Part shown: positions 10,290 through 20,431 of the stretch, in pieces
Layout of the letters: each line of letters opens with the position of its first letter
Numbering within the stretch: position 1 is the stretch's first letter
Origin: Oehlia diaphana
Taxonomy: Eukaryota; Glomeromycota; Glomeromycetes; Glomerales; Glomeraceae
Length of the DNA stretch: 27,903 bases
Assembly: GCA_003833135.1 (NCBI GenBank)
Contig: QZLH01000867.1
Location: forward strand, 1 to 27,903
Direction of reading: 5' to 3'
Program-made: the position numbers and the translations under genes
The notes under the pieces: model-generated
What the model was told of the DNA's origin: nothing
Database searches by the model: none
The model's input: the letters and a program-made list of their open reading frames with translations, nothing else

Positions 10290-10545
10290 CTTTTATCATG
10301 ATGATTTTTGAGATTGTGAGATGCCATAGTATTGGTGACCATACTTCCCCTTGATCAATACCATATTCTATATAATATGGTTCTGACTTCACCATTTGCC
10401 AAAATTCTAATATGTCTGTCCTCATTAATATCCATTATTAACTCAAATTCTAATAATTCTAGAAAATACCTGCTTACTGAATCATATGCTTTACTAATAT
10501 CATTAAAACTCATGCTTCTTTGGAAGAATATGATAATTATATAGT
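10290..10545 (-). mobile_element. reverse transcriptase palm remnant (motifs A and B)
   Basis: On the minus strand, 10501-10472 encodes DISKAYDSVS, the RT motif A with its catalytic Asp and the K-A-Y-D typical of non-LTR elements. The frame continues RYFLELLEFELIMDINEDRH and ANGEVRTILYRI, and after a short shift 10362-10324 encodes GIDQGEVWSPILW, an excellent motif B. Motif C (the metal-binding D-D pair) is not recognisable further on. Stops follow motif B. It is probably a copy separate from the palm fragment at 14980-15490. Confidence 0.8.
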
Positions 10546-13500
10546 ATTTATTCTAAAAACTGATTGTATTTCATGTTTTAACTTTCAACATAGTCAACCA
10601 ATGGTAAGTTTTATAACTTAAATAAACTGTTTTCATCTTTAATAACTTGTTCTATGACAAATCTATAATTTTACTAAGATTTTTAAAGCATTTAATAATT
10701 CTTTAACACTTTGTTGAATTTGCTGTTTTATAAACATCCTTAACCTTGTATAAGATATCCACCTTTGAGATGAACTATTTTTGATTTTGTGAAGCTTTTA
10801 AAATGGCATGTGTTGCATTTTCTTGGTACCATACTATAATGTATTAAAATATGACTGTCTTTGCTCTAATCATCATTTTCTACTTTCTGTTTAATTGATT
10901 TAAGTATATATTTTGATTTACATCTTTTTATTTTTTCCATGTTTTTAAATCTTTAAATTTCTCTTGTAACAGTTGTATTAAATTGTTTATAAATTCAATA
11001 AATGGAAAACTCTGAATACAACTTATCTTGTTTTATAATGTAAATTCTTTTCAACCTTCATAAAAAATCTGAATAGTATAAATTTGGATTCCTGGTAAGC
11101 AAAGCTGATTTTTGGGAGGTAAACAAGAATTAAAAATCCAAGAAATTACATCATTACATTGACACAAAAGCAAGGATTTATTTATTATTTTCAGTACGTA
11201 ATAAGCCACCATCATGTGTAAGTATATCTTTTGACAATAAAGTAAAAGATATTAAGATCTTTATAATCATTCTGAAGATTTTGAAGTTTCAAGAAATATT
11301 TCATTCACTTTATATTTTTTCAATGAGATTCTTTATATATGATTTTTCAACAATATATTCCTATTATCATTCATATCATTCATTATCTTTCACATTAGTT
11401 GATGTTGAGCCATACTTTGCTTGGTATTCTATAAATTTCAAAGCATCTTGGAATAATTGTATCCTCATATCTGAGGAATATTACTTGTCCTTTTCATAAT
11501 ATATCTTGGTACCTCTTTATGAAAGTTAAAATGAAAAACAGAAACTACTTAGAGTTAAAGGAATGTAAAGTGTCATGTAATGATAAATAATTATAGCGAA
11601 TTACCATTTTTAAGTAATAGTCTTTCTTATGAAACTAATATTCCCATTGTCTATATTTAAGGCAACTTATGTTCTTTCTATTAAATCAAAATGAACAGCT
11701 AATAATATATACTTGTTTTTTTAGTTGGTATTGAGTTTGTGAAATACATATTAGATGCATTAATGCTGGATTGAAATTAGTTCCTATGTGATTCCCTGAA
11801 TTCATTTACCATTGTTTTAAAAATTGACCAGGATTCAGTATATATCAACATCATTAGACTTTGTAAGAAACCTTTGGCAGCACAGACTTAAGTATGGTAA
11901 AACATGCAGGACTTATTACAGTTTTTGTATATTACTAATTAATTTTATATTAATACTTAATATATTGAATAAGAATGGTGAAATAGCATCTTCAAGTATG
12001 AAGTTTAACAAGAAAACCACTTGAAGTTCTTTCTCTGCACTAATGAAATCTTTGTTATAAACATTTCTAAGTGAAAGTAAATTAATCCAGCTATAATATA
12101 ATAATAGATATCCATAATTTTTTCACAGATTATGTTGATATAAGTAAGTCAAAATCAATGAATTTTTCTGAAGTGTCTCCTGACAGTTATGTTTAAGTAT
12201 TAATATTCTTTAAATTAGTATCTTGGAATAATTGTTGAGATCAGTAAAGTATATATTCAGAATATTACTTGTGCTTTTATAATATATCTTAATACATTCC
12301 TTTATGAAAGTTAGACGAAATGAATTTGCTAAAACAGAAACTTTTGAGTAAAGGAATATAAGAGCGTCTTGTAATTATATATTGTATAATATGTAATATT
12401 GATTAATAATTAAATGATAATCTTTCTTATATCATCATTGCTAATTTCATCACAGAATCATTCATTTGTACCAAAGATTGCAAAAAAAATTAATAGGATG
12501 TATCAGAGATTTCTGCTTCATTCAGAAGAATCCCTATTTGTCTTCAGTATGATTCTTATCCTCCAAATGCATATTGGTCTCTAAAAGTCTACACACTTCA
12601 TTCACAAGTCCAACAATTTTTCATCACATCTGACAACCATTAATTGAGACGTGGTTGTGATTTGATTAATTCATTTTAATTAACCATAATTTTTTTCCTT
12701 TTACCCACCCACTTTCTTTTTTTTAAAAGGCAAGGTTAGGTAGAGTAGGGCTTTTTTTGGAAGTTTTTTTTTTCAGATGTTATTTTATTTTAAAATATTT
12801 TAAATTTTTTTTTCATATCTATCTTACATGCATTTTTTTACAAAAAATGCATGTATTACTGTCTTCCTAAAATAAAGGATGCACTTTTGATTTTTCTAGC
12901 CCAAATATAGTAAATCAAGTTATTATTAACCAAATGCAATAAATCTGAGTTATTAATTAAATAACTTTATTTGATAAATAATGAGACCTTGGTTTTTCTT
13001 TTGTAAGGAGCGAAAATATAGCTATCAAATTTCTGAATGTGTAGTTTTGCTCGTTTTGTAACATAGGTTATATATTTTGACTGATTACTAGGGTAATTAA
13101 GTTTGTATTAAACATTGTTAATTAAAAAATTTTCAAACCAGTAAAGGAAATATGCATGTTAACTGGAACTTATTCCTTTTTGAATAATATATATAGATTT
13201 TCAAATTCAAAAAAGTCTATGGTTATTGAATATTTGTGATTGATTAATTAATTGAAATTTTACATTAGGACTATGTAAAGAGTTAACTGTTATTGAAAGG
13301 TAATTTTTTGTTGGAATTTCTATCATATCATCTTGTTCTTCATCATTTCAATTAAACCTTGATTAATAATTGAATTATAGTGATTCTATCAATTTATTCA
13401 TTTTTTGTTTCTCTTGTTCTAGTTTGTTCTAAAGATTTAGATAAATCTTCAAAATATCTCATTCCTTTAATGAGCATCAAAGTTTATGTATTTAGCATTG

Positions 13501-13899
13501 TCTAAAGATATTCCAATCCTTTTTTATACTTCAACTTCAGTTACATTCCTAGGCCAAATTGCACAATTATATTAGACTAATCTCTGTTTTTGTTCAGATT
13601 ATATCAAATATATAACAATGTCTAGCCTCCACTTACTATTAAACTATGAGGAATGTCACTTTTTGTACTTTCTCTGAAAATCTTTTTTGTTATTTTTTAC
13701 TAGAGTTTTGTTTTCTATATTTATAGATTTTGACAAACTTACTGGCTGATGTTGAAGGTTTGCTGTGACAATATCCAATAAATCGTCATGCTCTTATTAA
13801 CATGTAATATTCATCAATGAATTTGTCAAAATGAAGAGTATTTCATTACTTTAATATATAAATTCTATTATAATCTGTTTCAAAATTAATATTATGAAT

Positions 13900-14296
13900 T
13901 GTTCATGTTTGATGCATTTTCCTGTTTCTTTAAAAAATTTATAAGCCTATGTATTATTTAAAGTCTTGTCAATATGAAAAAAAGAACTTCTTTTTATGAT
14001 TTTCAATATTTCTTTGAGTTCCTGATAATGTTTTCATACCTTTGACCTTTTGGCATTGGAAACTACCAAGCCTTGTTCTTTGGACAGTCAATTCTTAGAA
14101 TTTGGAATGAAAAACTTTGCATTATTGCTGATTCTTTGCTTAGTTTTTTTTTTATTCCTTTTGTAATAAGAAATAATCATTCTAATATCCTTACAAATAT
14201 AATATATAAGACTTTAATAATTTCATTTCTGATCTACAATGTGTACAAAATTTTTGATAGCCCTGAAGCTTTTCCATTTGGAAGTAAGAAAATGTG
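13900..14296 (-). mobile_element. reverse transcriptase fingers remnant
   Basis: Minus strand starts FLLPNGKASGLSKIL (the LPxxKAxGxSxI signature of the N-terminal RT region in LINE-like elements; usual P replaced by L). It continues, with stops, through FPMPKGQRYENIIRN (cf. the PIPKP...NxRPI region) and then KEVLFFILTRL and LINFLKKQENAS. The matching palm is not found immediately downstream, so the copy is truncated or rearranged. The plus-strand ORF at 14073-14300 is the antisense shadow of this remnant. Confidence 0.7.
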
Positions 14297-14979
14297 GTAA
14301 TCAATTTTCTCCTGTGTTATTTGATCCATTAGACCATCATATATATTCGCTTAAACATAATTTTTTGGAGAGTATTGAAATATCCAGAATATTAATACAA
14401 TAATCCAAGAAAATAATCTTATAAATAACTTTGAGATGTTATTTCTAAACAAGTATATCCTCTCTTGTGTGACATACCAATTACACTGTCGCCTTTGTTG
14501 CTCTGAATAGGTACAATTACACTTAAATTTCTTATTTGTATCTTGTAAATAAAAGTAAAAACCATTTAAAAAAATTTTAATAAATTAAAATTTGCAAAAT
14601 GTTAGGTATGATACTCAAATATGCAGTATAATTACAAATTTTTTATTCAATTAATTTGATGAATTTTCCAAAACATTGATAGCACTAAAAATTTCAAATT
14701 TTTATAATAGGTAATAACAATTATAAAGAAACTTTTTAAATCTTGTAGGGTTTCTTATGTTAGATAATAAACATGAATAAGTTTGTTATCATGTAATTTG
14801 AATTTTCTTTTTTAACTTCTCATACTTCTTATTCTTTGGTGAAGAAGTTTCTTTTTTAACTTCTTATTCTTCTATCAGTTTTAATTATTTTTGATATGCC
14901 TAGTTTTTTAAAAGTTTCCATGGAATTTTTTTACTTCTAGTTTGTATCATATAACTTTTCAGCTTAAATTATTCAATTA

Positions 14980-15490
14980 AAAGTAGCAATAGTCAAGATT
15001 TCCTCCAAGTCATCATTAGCATTGGAAAACTTGACACTTATACATAGTGCACTTTTAATGACATTTAGCCTCTTTTTCTTCAAAGTTTCCCATTATGCCA
15101 AGTAAGATGAATTTGGAAGTGTTTTGCACCTTGCCTTGGCCAATATCAACTTGCATATCATATGCTTCTACAGGTGTAAATATTCTATTCTTTCTTTCTA
15201 AAAATAAATTTATAAATAATTTACATAAATTATTCAGAAATTTAATATGTTTCATCACTTTTTAAAGCATATAGATATTAATTTAGCTATACACCTTAGA
15301 CATATCAAGAGCTAATATCCACAAATCTTTATTTTTTTCATTTGTGTGTTGAATGATTTCATTTGTTATTCTCAACAGTTTTGAATATAGAGTTAAGTGG
15401 TAGCCCTTGCATATTGATATCCTTGCAAAATATTATAATTGAAGATTCAATAGAAATGTTTATCCAGAAGAGGAAGTAGTGCTATCACAA
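14980..15490 (-). mobile_element. reverse transcriptase palm remnant (motifs A, B and trace of C)
   Basis: Reading the minus strand downwards from 15490: CKDINMQGLPLNSIF (the G-x-N-x-A-G-L-P region), then NEIIQHTNEKNKDLWILALD, MSKVYS (motif A, D-M-S-K-x-Y), then MMKHIKFLNNLCKLFINLFL, ERKNRIFTPVEAYDMQVDIG, QGKV (motif B, altered from G-I-D-Q-G-E-V). Near 15010 comes ANDDLEEILTIATF, which matches the D-D of motif C followed by the L-E-x-I-L-x-I-A helix, with a small deletion. The 67-residue open frame at 15055-15258 is part of this. Several stops and substitutions show it is inactive. Confidence 0.8.
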
Positions 15491-16048
15491 TCAATTCCTG
15501 AATTGCAACTGGCATATTTTGATTTGCAAATTTTAGGTTAAGATTACAATAAGAATGATAGTAATCTTCAAATTTCATAGGTATTTCTTATTTTCATATA
15601 ATATGTTTTTATGTTTATATATATTGATGTTAGTTTCTAATTTGGCAGGTAAAAATTTTTCTTAAACCAGTAATCCCAATATAATGGTACATTAAGCTAG
15701 TGGAACAAGCCCATCATAAGAAATCAGTTGTAAAAATAGTATCGTATCAAATAAGAAATAGTTTAAGGGATTGATCATATTTTCTCTTCAAAGTAGAATT
15801 ATCTGAAATTTCCTTTAGTTAGATAATAAGGAGAAATATAATTAACCATTATTCTTCCTTTAGTGGTATCTCTCATTACTTTTAATGTTTAGAAAGAATT
15901 CTAGCTAGGAAGAGAATATTAGTCAAAGAAAAGGAGTATAAAAAAGGAGTAGTAGATGTTTATTTCATTTCATATGGATATTAGTGAGGATATTAGTTGG
16001 CATAAGAAGAATAGAATTTCTTATCCAAACATAATTTATTATAAAAAT

Positions 16049-16200
16049 AAAATCAGTCATCCTTAGAAAAGCCAATAATCTTTATTGTTTAAAAAATTTT
16101 GAAAATCTAGATAATTTTTACTCTAAAGATAAAATCAGTCATCATTAGAAAAAAGCAAACTATCTCTATTGGTTTGAAAATTTTGAAAATTAAAAAAAAA
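16049..16200. repeat. two-copy tandem repeat, period about 82 bp
   Basis: AAAATCAGTCATCCTTAGAA (16049) and AAAATCAGTCATCATTAGAA (16131) begin two similar units. Each continues with A-rich sequence, TATTG-TTT and an AAATTTTGAAAAT tail. It lies near the right edge of the retroelement block. Confidence 0.65.
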
Positions 16201-16249
16201 TTTTTTTAACTAAGGATTGATGGTCAGTTTTAAATATAAAATACGGAAT

Positions 16250-16353
16250 AAGCCATAGTATAAGCCATGATGTTAAAATGTCTTTAATGTAATTTTATGT
16301 TTAGGCTTATGCATTTAAACACATAAGCCATAATCCGTAAATATCTAAGCCAT
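16250..16353. repeat. cluster of AAGCCAT words, partly palindromic
   Basis: AAGCCAT occurs at 16250, 16262, 16325 and 16347, with the inverted form AGGCTTAT at 16303. TACGGAATAAGCCAT on the left and ATAAGCCATAATCCGTA on the right give imperfect inverted ends. It may be a tiny foldback element. A perfect 16-bp palindrome (ATGTCCAATTGGACAT) follows at 16410-16425. Confidence 0.45.
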
Positions 16354-16429
16354 ATTCTTAAATGGAAAACTTTAGGTAATTGGTTCATGGACAGTCATAT
16401 GGTATAATGATGTCCAATTGGACATTCGG

Positions 16430-18080
16430 GCAAAACAATTAATATGAAGAAGGTATAGATAACGATTCAAAAATATGAAAAATAGGAAAATGCAAATAAA
16501 TTAGTTCAAACAAGAAACAATTTCTCACGTAAATAATTATAATAATATCTTCCGTAATATTAATTCTTTAAATTAATTTTATATTTCCAAGAAAATTAAT
16601 ATAATAATTATATAACTTTTTCATAAATATATTTCTTATATATTTTGAATTGAACGTCAATACAAAATTTCTTGGATGATATATATGATATACTTGATCT
16701 GAAATTTCTATAACAGTAATTTAATTTCGAATTAAGGTTATCAGTATTTTATTGTTTGAAGCGATATGGAGGACAGTAAATTAAATCATATAATTTCCTC
16801 TGTCAAAGCGGTTGTAATGGACTAATGGTTAATGAAATTTTAAGATCAGGTGTAACGCGATTATTAATTAAGTAAATTAAAAGATATAATACCGTTCCAT
16901 AATAAAAAATTTACAATTAAAAACTATAACTTTTTTGTATATCAAACGAATATGATTATAAATTTTTAACTTTAAATACGTACTTTAATATTTATGATAA
17001 ATTTTGCATTTTTTATTATTTATTTTTTTCTTTAACGATACATTTTTTTATTGATATTAATGATATATACTTTTCAGATTTTTTACTTTTTTGTGATGTA
17101 TTTACGGGTGATCATGTGATTGTGGCCGCAATTTGATCGGATAGTGATGTCATTGCGCTCAATATCACAAGTTTTCTCGTAATTTGACAAAGTTTAAGCA
17201 ATGGATTTTTTTTATGGTAATGAAACATTTCATCTCTGACAGTATTTATAGGTGGCGGCTTTACAGGCGAAAGAAAATAAGGATCATTTATAATTTTTTT
17301 TTTATTTGATTGTCTTCCCGGTACGTCTCCCCTTATTTTTACTTTAGTTTTTAATCCCTTTGTTCGTTTACTGCTATGGCGACTAGTTTTCCATTAGTCA
17401 GTTTTTCTTACGAAGGGTGGGTCCAATTAGTTTAGCTGTTGGATGTTGTATTTCTAGTTTAGTTGAGTACTTAGTAGTGCTTTTATACCGTTACTAGTCA
17501 GTAACTAAACGATGTATTCGCCCTTTCAAAGTAAAAATAAAAGAATAACTTGAGTGAAAGTTAAAGGGAAATGTATATTTGTATCAAATTCTATTTACTT
17601 GCACTAAAAGTTAAAGTAATATGATAAATTTATTATATTAATTCTCATGCATTATGTAATAAATATTTTATTTGGTAGCAGAAAATACTGATAGTTTCAT
17701 CGTTTTACTCTGTTATTAGCGATTTATTATGGTTTGTTTCTTATTAATAAATTAACTACATTGTATAAAATTAATAATTTTTGTAAATATTCATTATCAA
17801 ATTAGATCTCAATATACCTCAAATTACGCTACAATGGTAATTGTTTGATGATTGATGTTATACATAATTTTTTTTATCACTTTTCTTATTTTAGGAAAAA
17901 ATTATGTAGTATTATACCTCTTAAATATCCATTATTAAAATAAATACCGCGATAAAAATATCAGTAAACAAAAAGTTTATTAAACAACTCGTCTTTCGTT
18001 AGACAATAACGCTAATCATTACAAAAAAAAGACATTTATTTATCTAAACGACGGAACGGAGAGGATACAGTATTAGTGTT
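16430..18080. other. AT-rich spacer, no gene seen
   Basis: CpG returns to ordinary frequency here. Around 17250-17530 GC is somewhat higher, with repeated ACTAGT/AACTAA words, but no frame of useful length and no recognisable motif on either strand. The remainder is plain AT-rich DNA. Confidence 0.5.
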
Positions 18081-18085
18081 CCAAA

Positions 18086-18480
18086 GGGTCGGGTCAAACC
18101 GGGTTACTGACCCGACTCGATTGCATGATTTGATGACACATGAACTCGTCCCGACCTGTTATACCTTTACTTTAACCTGGAGCCCCGAATCTTTTTTATT
18201 ATATTTTTAACTAATACCGTATTTGCCCAAAAATAAGCAATCACCAAAAATAAGCAACATGGCCCGCATTATAACAAAATTTGGCCCACATTATCAAAAA
18301 TTGGCCGGCATTATGTGCAAAAACTTGTTGCTTATTTTTGGGCAAATACGGCAATTTAAACTTTTGTATAACTTGACAGGTTTATCCGAGTCAGACTATA
18401 ATAGGGCAAGTCGAATCCGGGCCATTCCTACTCTTACACTCGGGTCGAGTTCGAATACTTCACACGACCCGACCCGACTT
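18086..18480. mobile_element. GC-rich inverted-repeat element carrying a nested MITE
   Basis: The left side starts GGGTCGGGTCAAACCGGGTT and the right side ends CACACGACCCGACCCGACTT, whose reverse complement begins AAGTCGGGTCGGGTCGTGTG. Both sides also have internal ACCCGACTCGA and CGGGTCGAG arms. The sequence between is unlike its surroundings in GC content, and is interrupted by the 135-bp palindromic element at 18217-18351. I infer an older GC-rich foldback element split by a younger insertion. No transposase frame is present. The 99-residue ORF crossing the region is not a gene. Confidence 0.55.
18217..18351. mobile_element. 135-bp MITE with 24-bp perfect terminal inverted repeats
   Basis: Ends are CCGTATTTGCCCAAAAATAA + GCAA at 18217-18240 and the exact reverse complement at 18328-18351. 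Just inside the left end the motif CCAAAAATAAGCAA is repeated (18243). The interior is three tandem variants of GGCCCGCATTAT + A-rich (18261, 18283, 18303). It is non-coding and short, with perfect ends, so probably a recently active non-autonomous DNA element. I see no clear target-site duplication. Confidence 0.8.
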
Positions 18481-18519
18481 GACTCTTTCGGAACTATACA
18501 GTATGTAGTAATAAGTAAC

Positions 18520-19020
18520 TGAAAATAAACAATATAATAGTGTCCTTAAGACGTAAACATACAAGATTCCATATTAAATAATTTGCCATATATTATTTTT
18601 ATCCGTTATGAATCCTTTTACTTGAATTATATTTTTTATTCATACGTGCATATTAATATTATTATCTTTAAAAAAAATTTTTTACGATTAATATAATAAC
18701 ATAATACCATTGAACGTTTTATACGGATTAAAACTTTTAAAAAGTTAAAATTATACAAGTATTAGCGTATATTAATGGATTTTATTCCAACCATTAAAAA
18801 CTTTTTATTTTTGAAATTTTGCTCGCGATCGTTATATACAATAATTAAAATTAATTTTATTATATCTAAGTAATACTAATTCCTACCAAATTATAAAGTA
18901 TATCACTAAATTACATACTTTAAAATATCAATTGTTTTCAAGAAAAAAGAATTCACATAAAGATTCTTAAAAATAAAAATTAAATAATAATGCTTAATAA
19001 AAAACGCGTAAACAAAAATT
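18520..19020. other. AT-rich 3' flank, no gene seen
   Basis: About 500 bp downstream of the minus-strand membrane-protein gene. No open frames or recognisable repeats beyond A/T runs. Confidence 0.5.
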
Positions 19021-19023
19021 AAT

Positions 19024-19912
19024 TTAAAATCCCTTTTCATTATAAACTATATAAATATCATAATTATATCTGAGAACACCTCCCAAGATCAACCCAATAG
19101 AGAAGGAAGTAGCTGCTAAAATAGGCAAAATCCCATAATGCTTTATAGCGATACCGACAAGTGCCCAAGCAATAGTTACAGTAATAAAAAGGTCGGCTTT
19201 TTTACGATAATCAACATAATAAAGTCCCATGAATCCAAGGTATACAAGAGTGATACTTGATATTATAATTGTGTTGAGCGTAGGAATTGCAATCCAAAAG
19301 TTTATAATTAGTGTTATGAAAGTCCATGCGAAATATATTTTAAAAGGTGCGTGAACAAATATTCGATCTGTAAGTGTTTCTGGAGGATAATGTTCTTCTA
19401 AGTTATCATATATAAAATATAAGAATACGAAGAGGGTTGTAATGACCAAAGTATCTATAATAATAAAGAGTTTTTCGTTTTCTTGTATAAACTAATAGAA
19501 ATATATATATATATATAAATATATTGTTCCGTAAATGTAAAAAATTATGATAAAATTTTTTTCTAAAAAGAAATTAATCTCTTACCCATATTAGAATTAA
19601 CCAGATAATGTTTAAGGTAGCGGCTATACAAAAATGATATGAAACTCCACGAACGGTCACATTATTTGCTTTTTCGGTCCACTGCTTATATAAAACGAAT
19701 ACAGCAAGTAAAATATAAATCAGTCCCCAAATTCCAAAAGTGTATTGCTTGGGTAAAAGATAAACATCTGTGAATGTCGTAGTACTATTATATGTTTCAA
19801 GTAAAAAGTCATTATTCGCTACTTTATTACTAAAGGTTGTAAAACCTTTTACCGCTGTCAATAAAATAAAAGCGATAAGGTTGGATACTTTAAGAGTATT
19901 ATCATTACACAT
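19024..19912 (-). CDS. multi-pass membrane protein resembling long TspO/MBR-like (tryptophan-rich) proteins
   Basis: Two exons on the minus strand, 19912-19586 and 19491-19024, give 264 residues. The 94-nt intron (GTAAGA...TATTAG) is phase 0 and joins NIIWLILIW to FIQENEKLF. Without it the first exon would read three residues into the intron and stop. About eight hydrophobic segments are visible: residues ~8-24, 57-75, 92-109, ~117-135, and four more in the last 110 residues (FKIYFAWTFITLIINFWIA, TIIISSITLVYLGFMGLYYV, ADLFITVTIAWALVGIAI, ILPILAATSFSIGLILGGVL). The motif YTFGIWGLIYILLAVFVLY (57-75), preceded by LP, is what I associate with the ~260-residue tryptophan-rich sensory/TspO-like group; this assignment is from memory. 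Function is unproven (family members bind porphyrins or sterols). It is divergent from the MFS gene 519 bp away. Gene structure is strong, family moderate. Confidence 0.8.
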
Positions 19913-20431
19913 TTTTTTTTAATGTATTACGAAATGAAAAATAACGTAAAAAAACTAAACGCGTATATTTATCGATATGTATCAGCCGCTTTTGCGGCTC
20001 ATAGCTATGATTCTACATTCAAAAGATTGACCAATTAAATAATTACATGAATTTGATCTTCAAATTTCAATATTAATTTGAGTATCAATTAAGATACTCT
20101 TTCTGTGATATAACTAATACTTTCAAATTGCCAACAGTAGAGTTAACTATATGTTAAATTAGACTATGCAACGTGTAACGCTCCTTTCAAATGATAGTGA
20201 TTGCGCCTATTAAGCCTTGCCCTAAATGGAAATCAACTATACCTTTCCAAATTAAAATGTTTGATCAACATTTTGTGGCTTCATAAAATATAGCCATAAA
20301 TTGAGGCTTAGTAATTTTTTTTTTATCGTCACATTCGTCAGAATGAAAAGTATTTTTTTTTTTATATAATGATTTTTTATATTTATTTAAAAAAATTTGA
20401 AATATAATATTTTAATATTTTATCAAAAAAT
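19913..20431. promoter_or_regulatory. shared upstream region of two divergent membrane-protein genes
   Basis: The two start codons face away from each other across 519 bp with no ORF between. A perfect hairpin AGCCGC-TTTT-GCGGCT lies at 19984-19999, and long T or A runs sit directly before each start. No specific transcription-factor site is identified. Any co-regulation is inferred from arrangement only. Confidence 0.4.

Larger units (their letters stand above)
5700..16400 (-). mobile_element. CpG-depleted graveyard of LINE-like retrotransposon fragments
   Basis: A ~10.7-kb block in which coding traces on the minus strand keep returning to non-LTR retrotransposon domains: RT fingers (13900-14296), RT palm twice (10290-10545 and 14980-15490), RNase H plus CCHC finger (6800-7625). 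All are broken by stops and frame shifts. By eye, CpG is nearly absent: I find only three between 7645 and 10005 (8259, 8901, 9316) and none between about 10010 and 11195, while TG and CA words are common. The fragments do not form one collinear element (RT fingers lie downstream of a palm in transcription order, and palm to RNase H is too long), so several insertions in one orientation, or a nest, are likely. The long plus-strand ORFs here are chance. Confidence 0.75.

Noticed and set aside
10332..12024. Plus-strand ORFs at 10332-10544, 11281-11499 and 11824-12024
   Set aside because: The first is antisense to RT motifs A and B. The others lie in the CpG-poor decayed block, are rich in I, L, N, S and Y as expected from random AT-rich translation, and have no motif.
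14073..14300. Plus-strand 75-residue hydrophobic ORF
   Set aside because: Antisense to the RT fingers remnant (LPNGKASG on the minus strand); the hydrophobicity comes from T-rich DNA.
18223..18522. Plus-strand 99-residue ORF
   Set aside because: Starts inside one inverted-repeat end of the MITE and runs through the other and the GC-rich foldback; not a gene.
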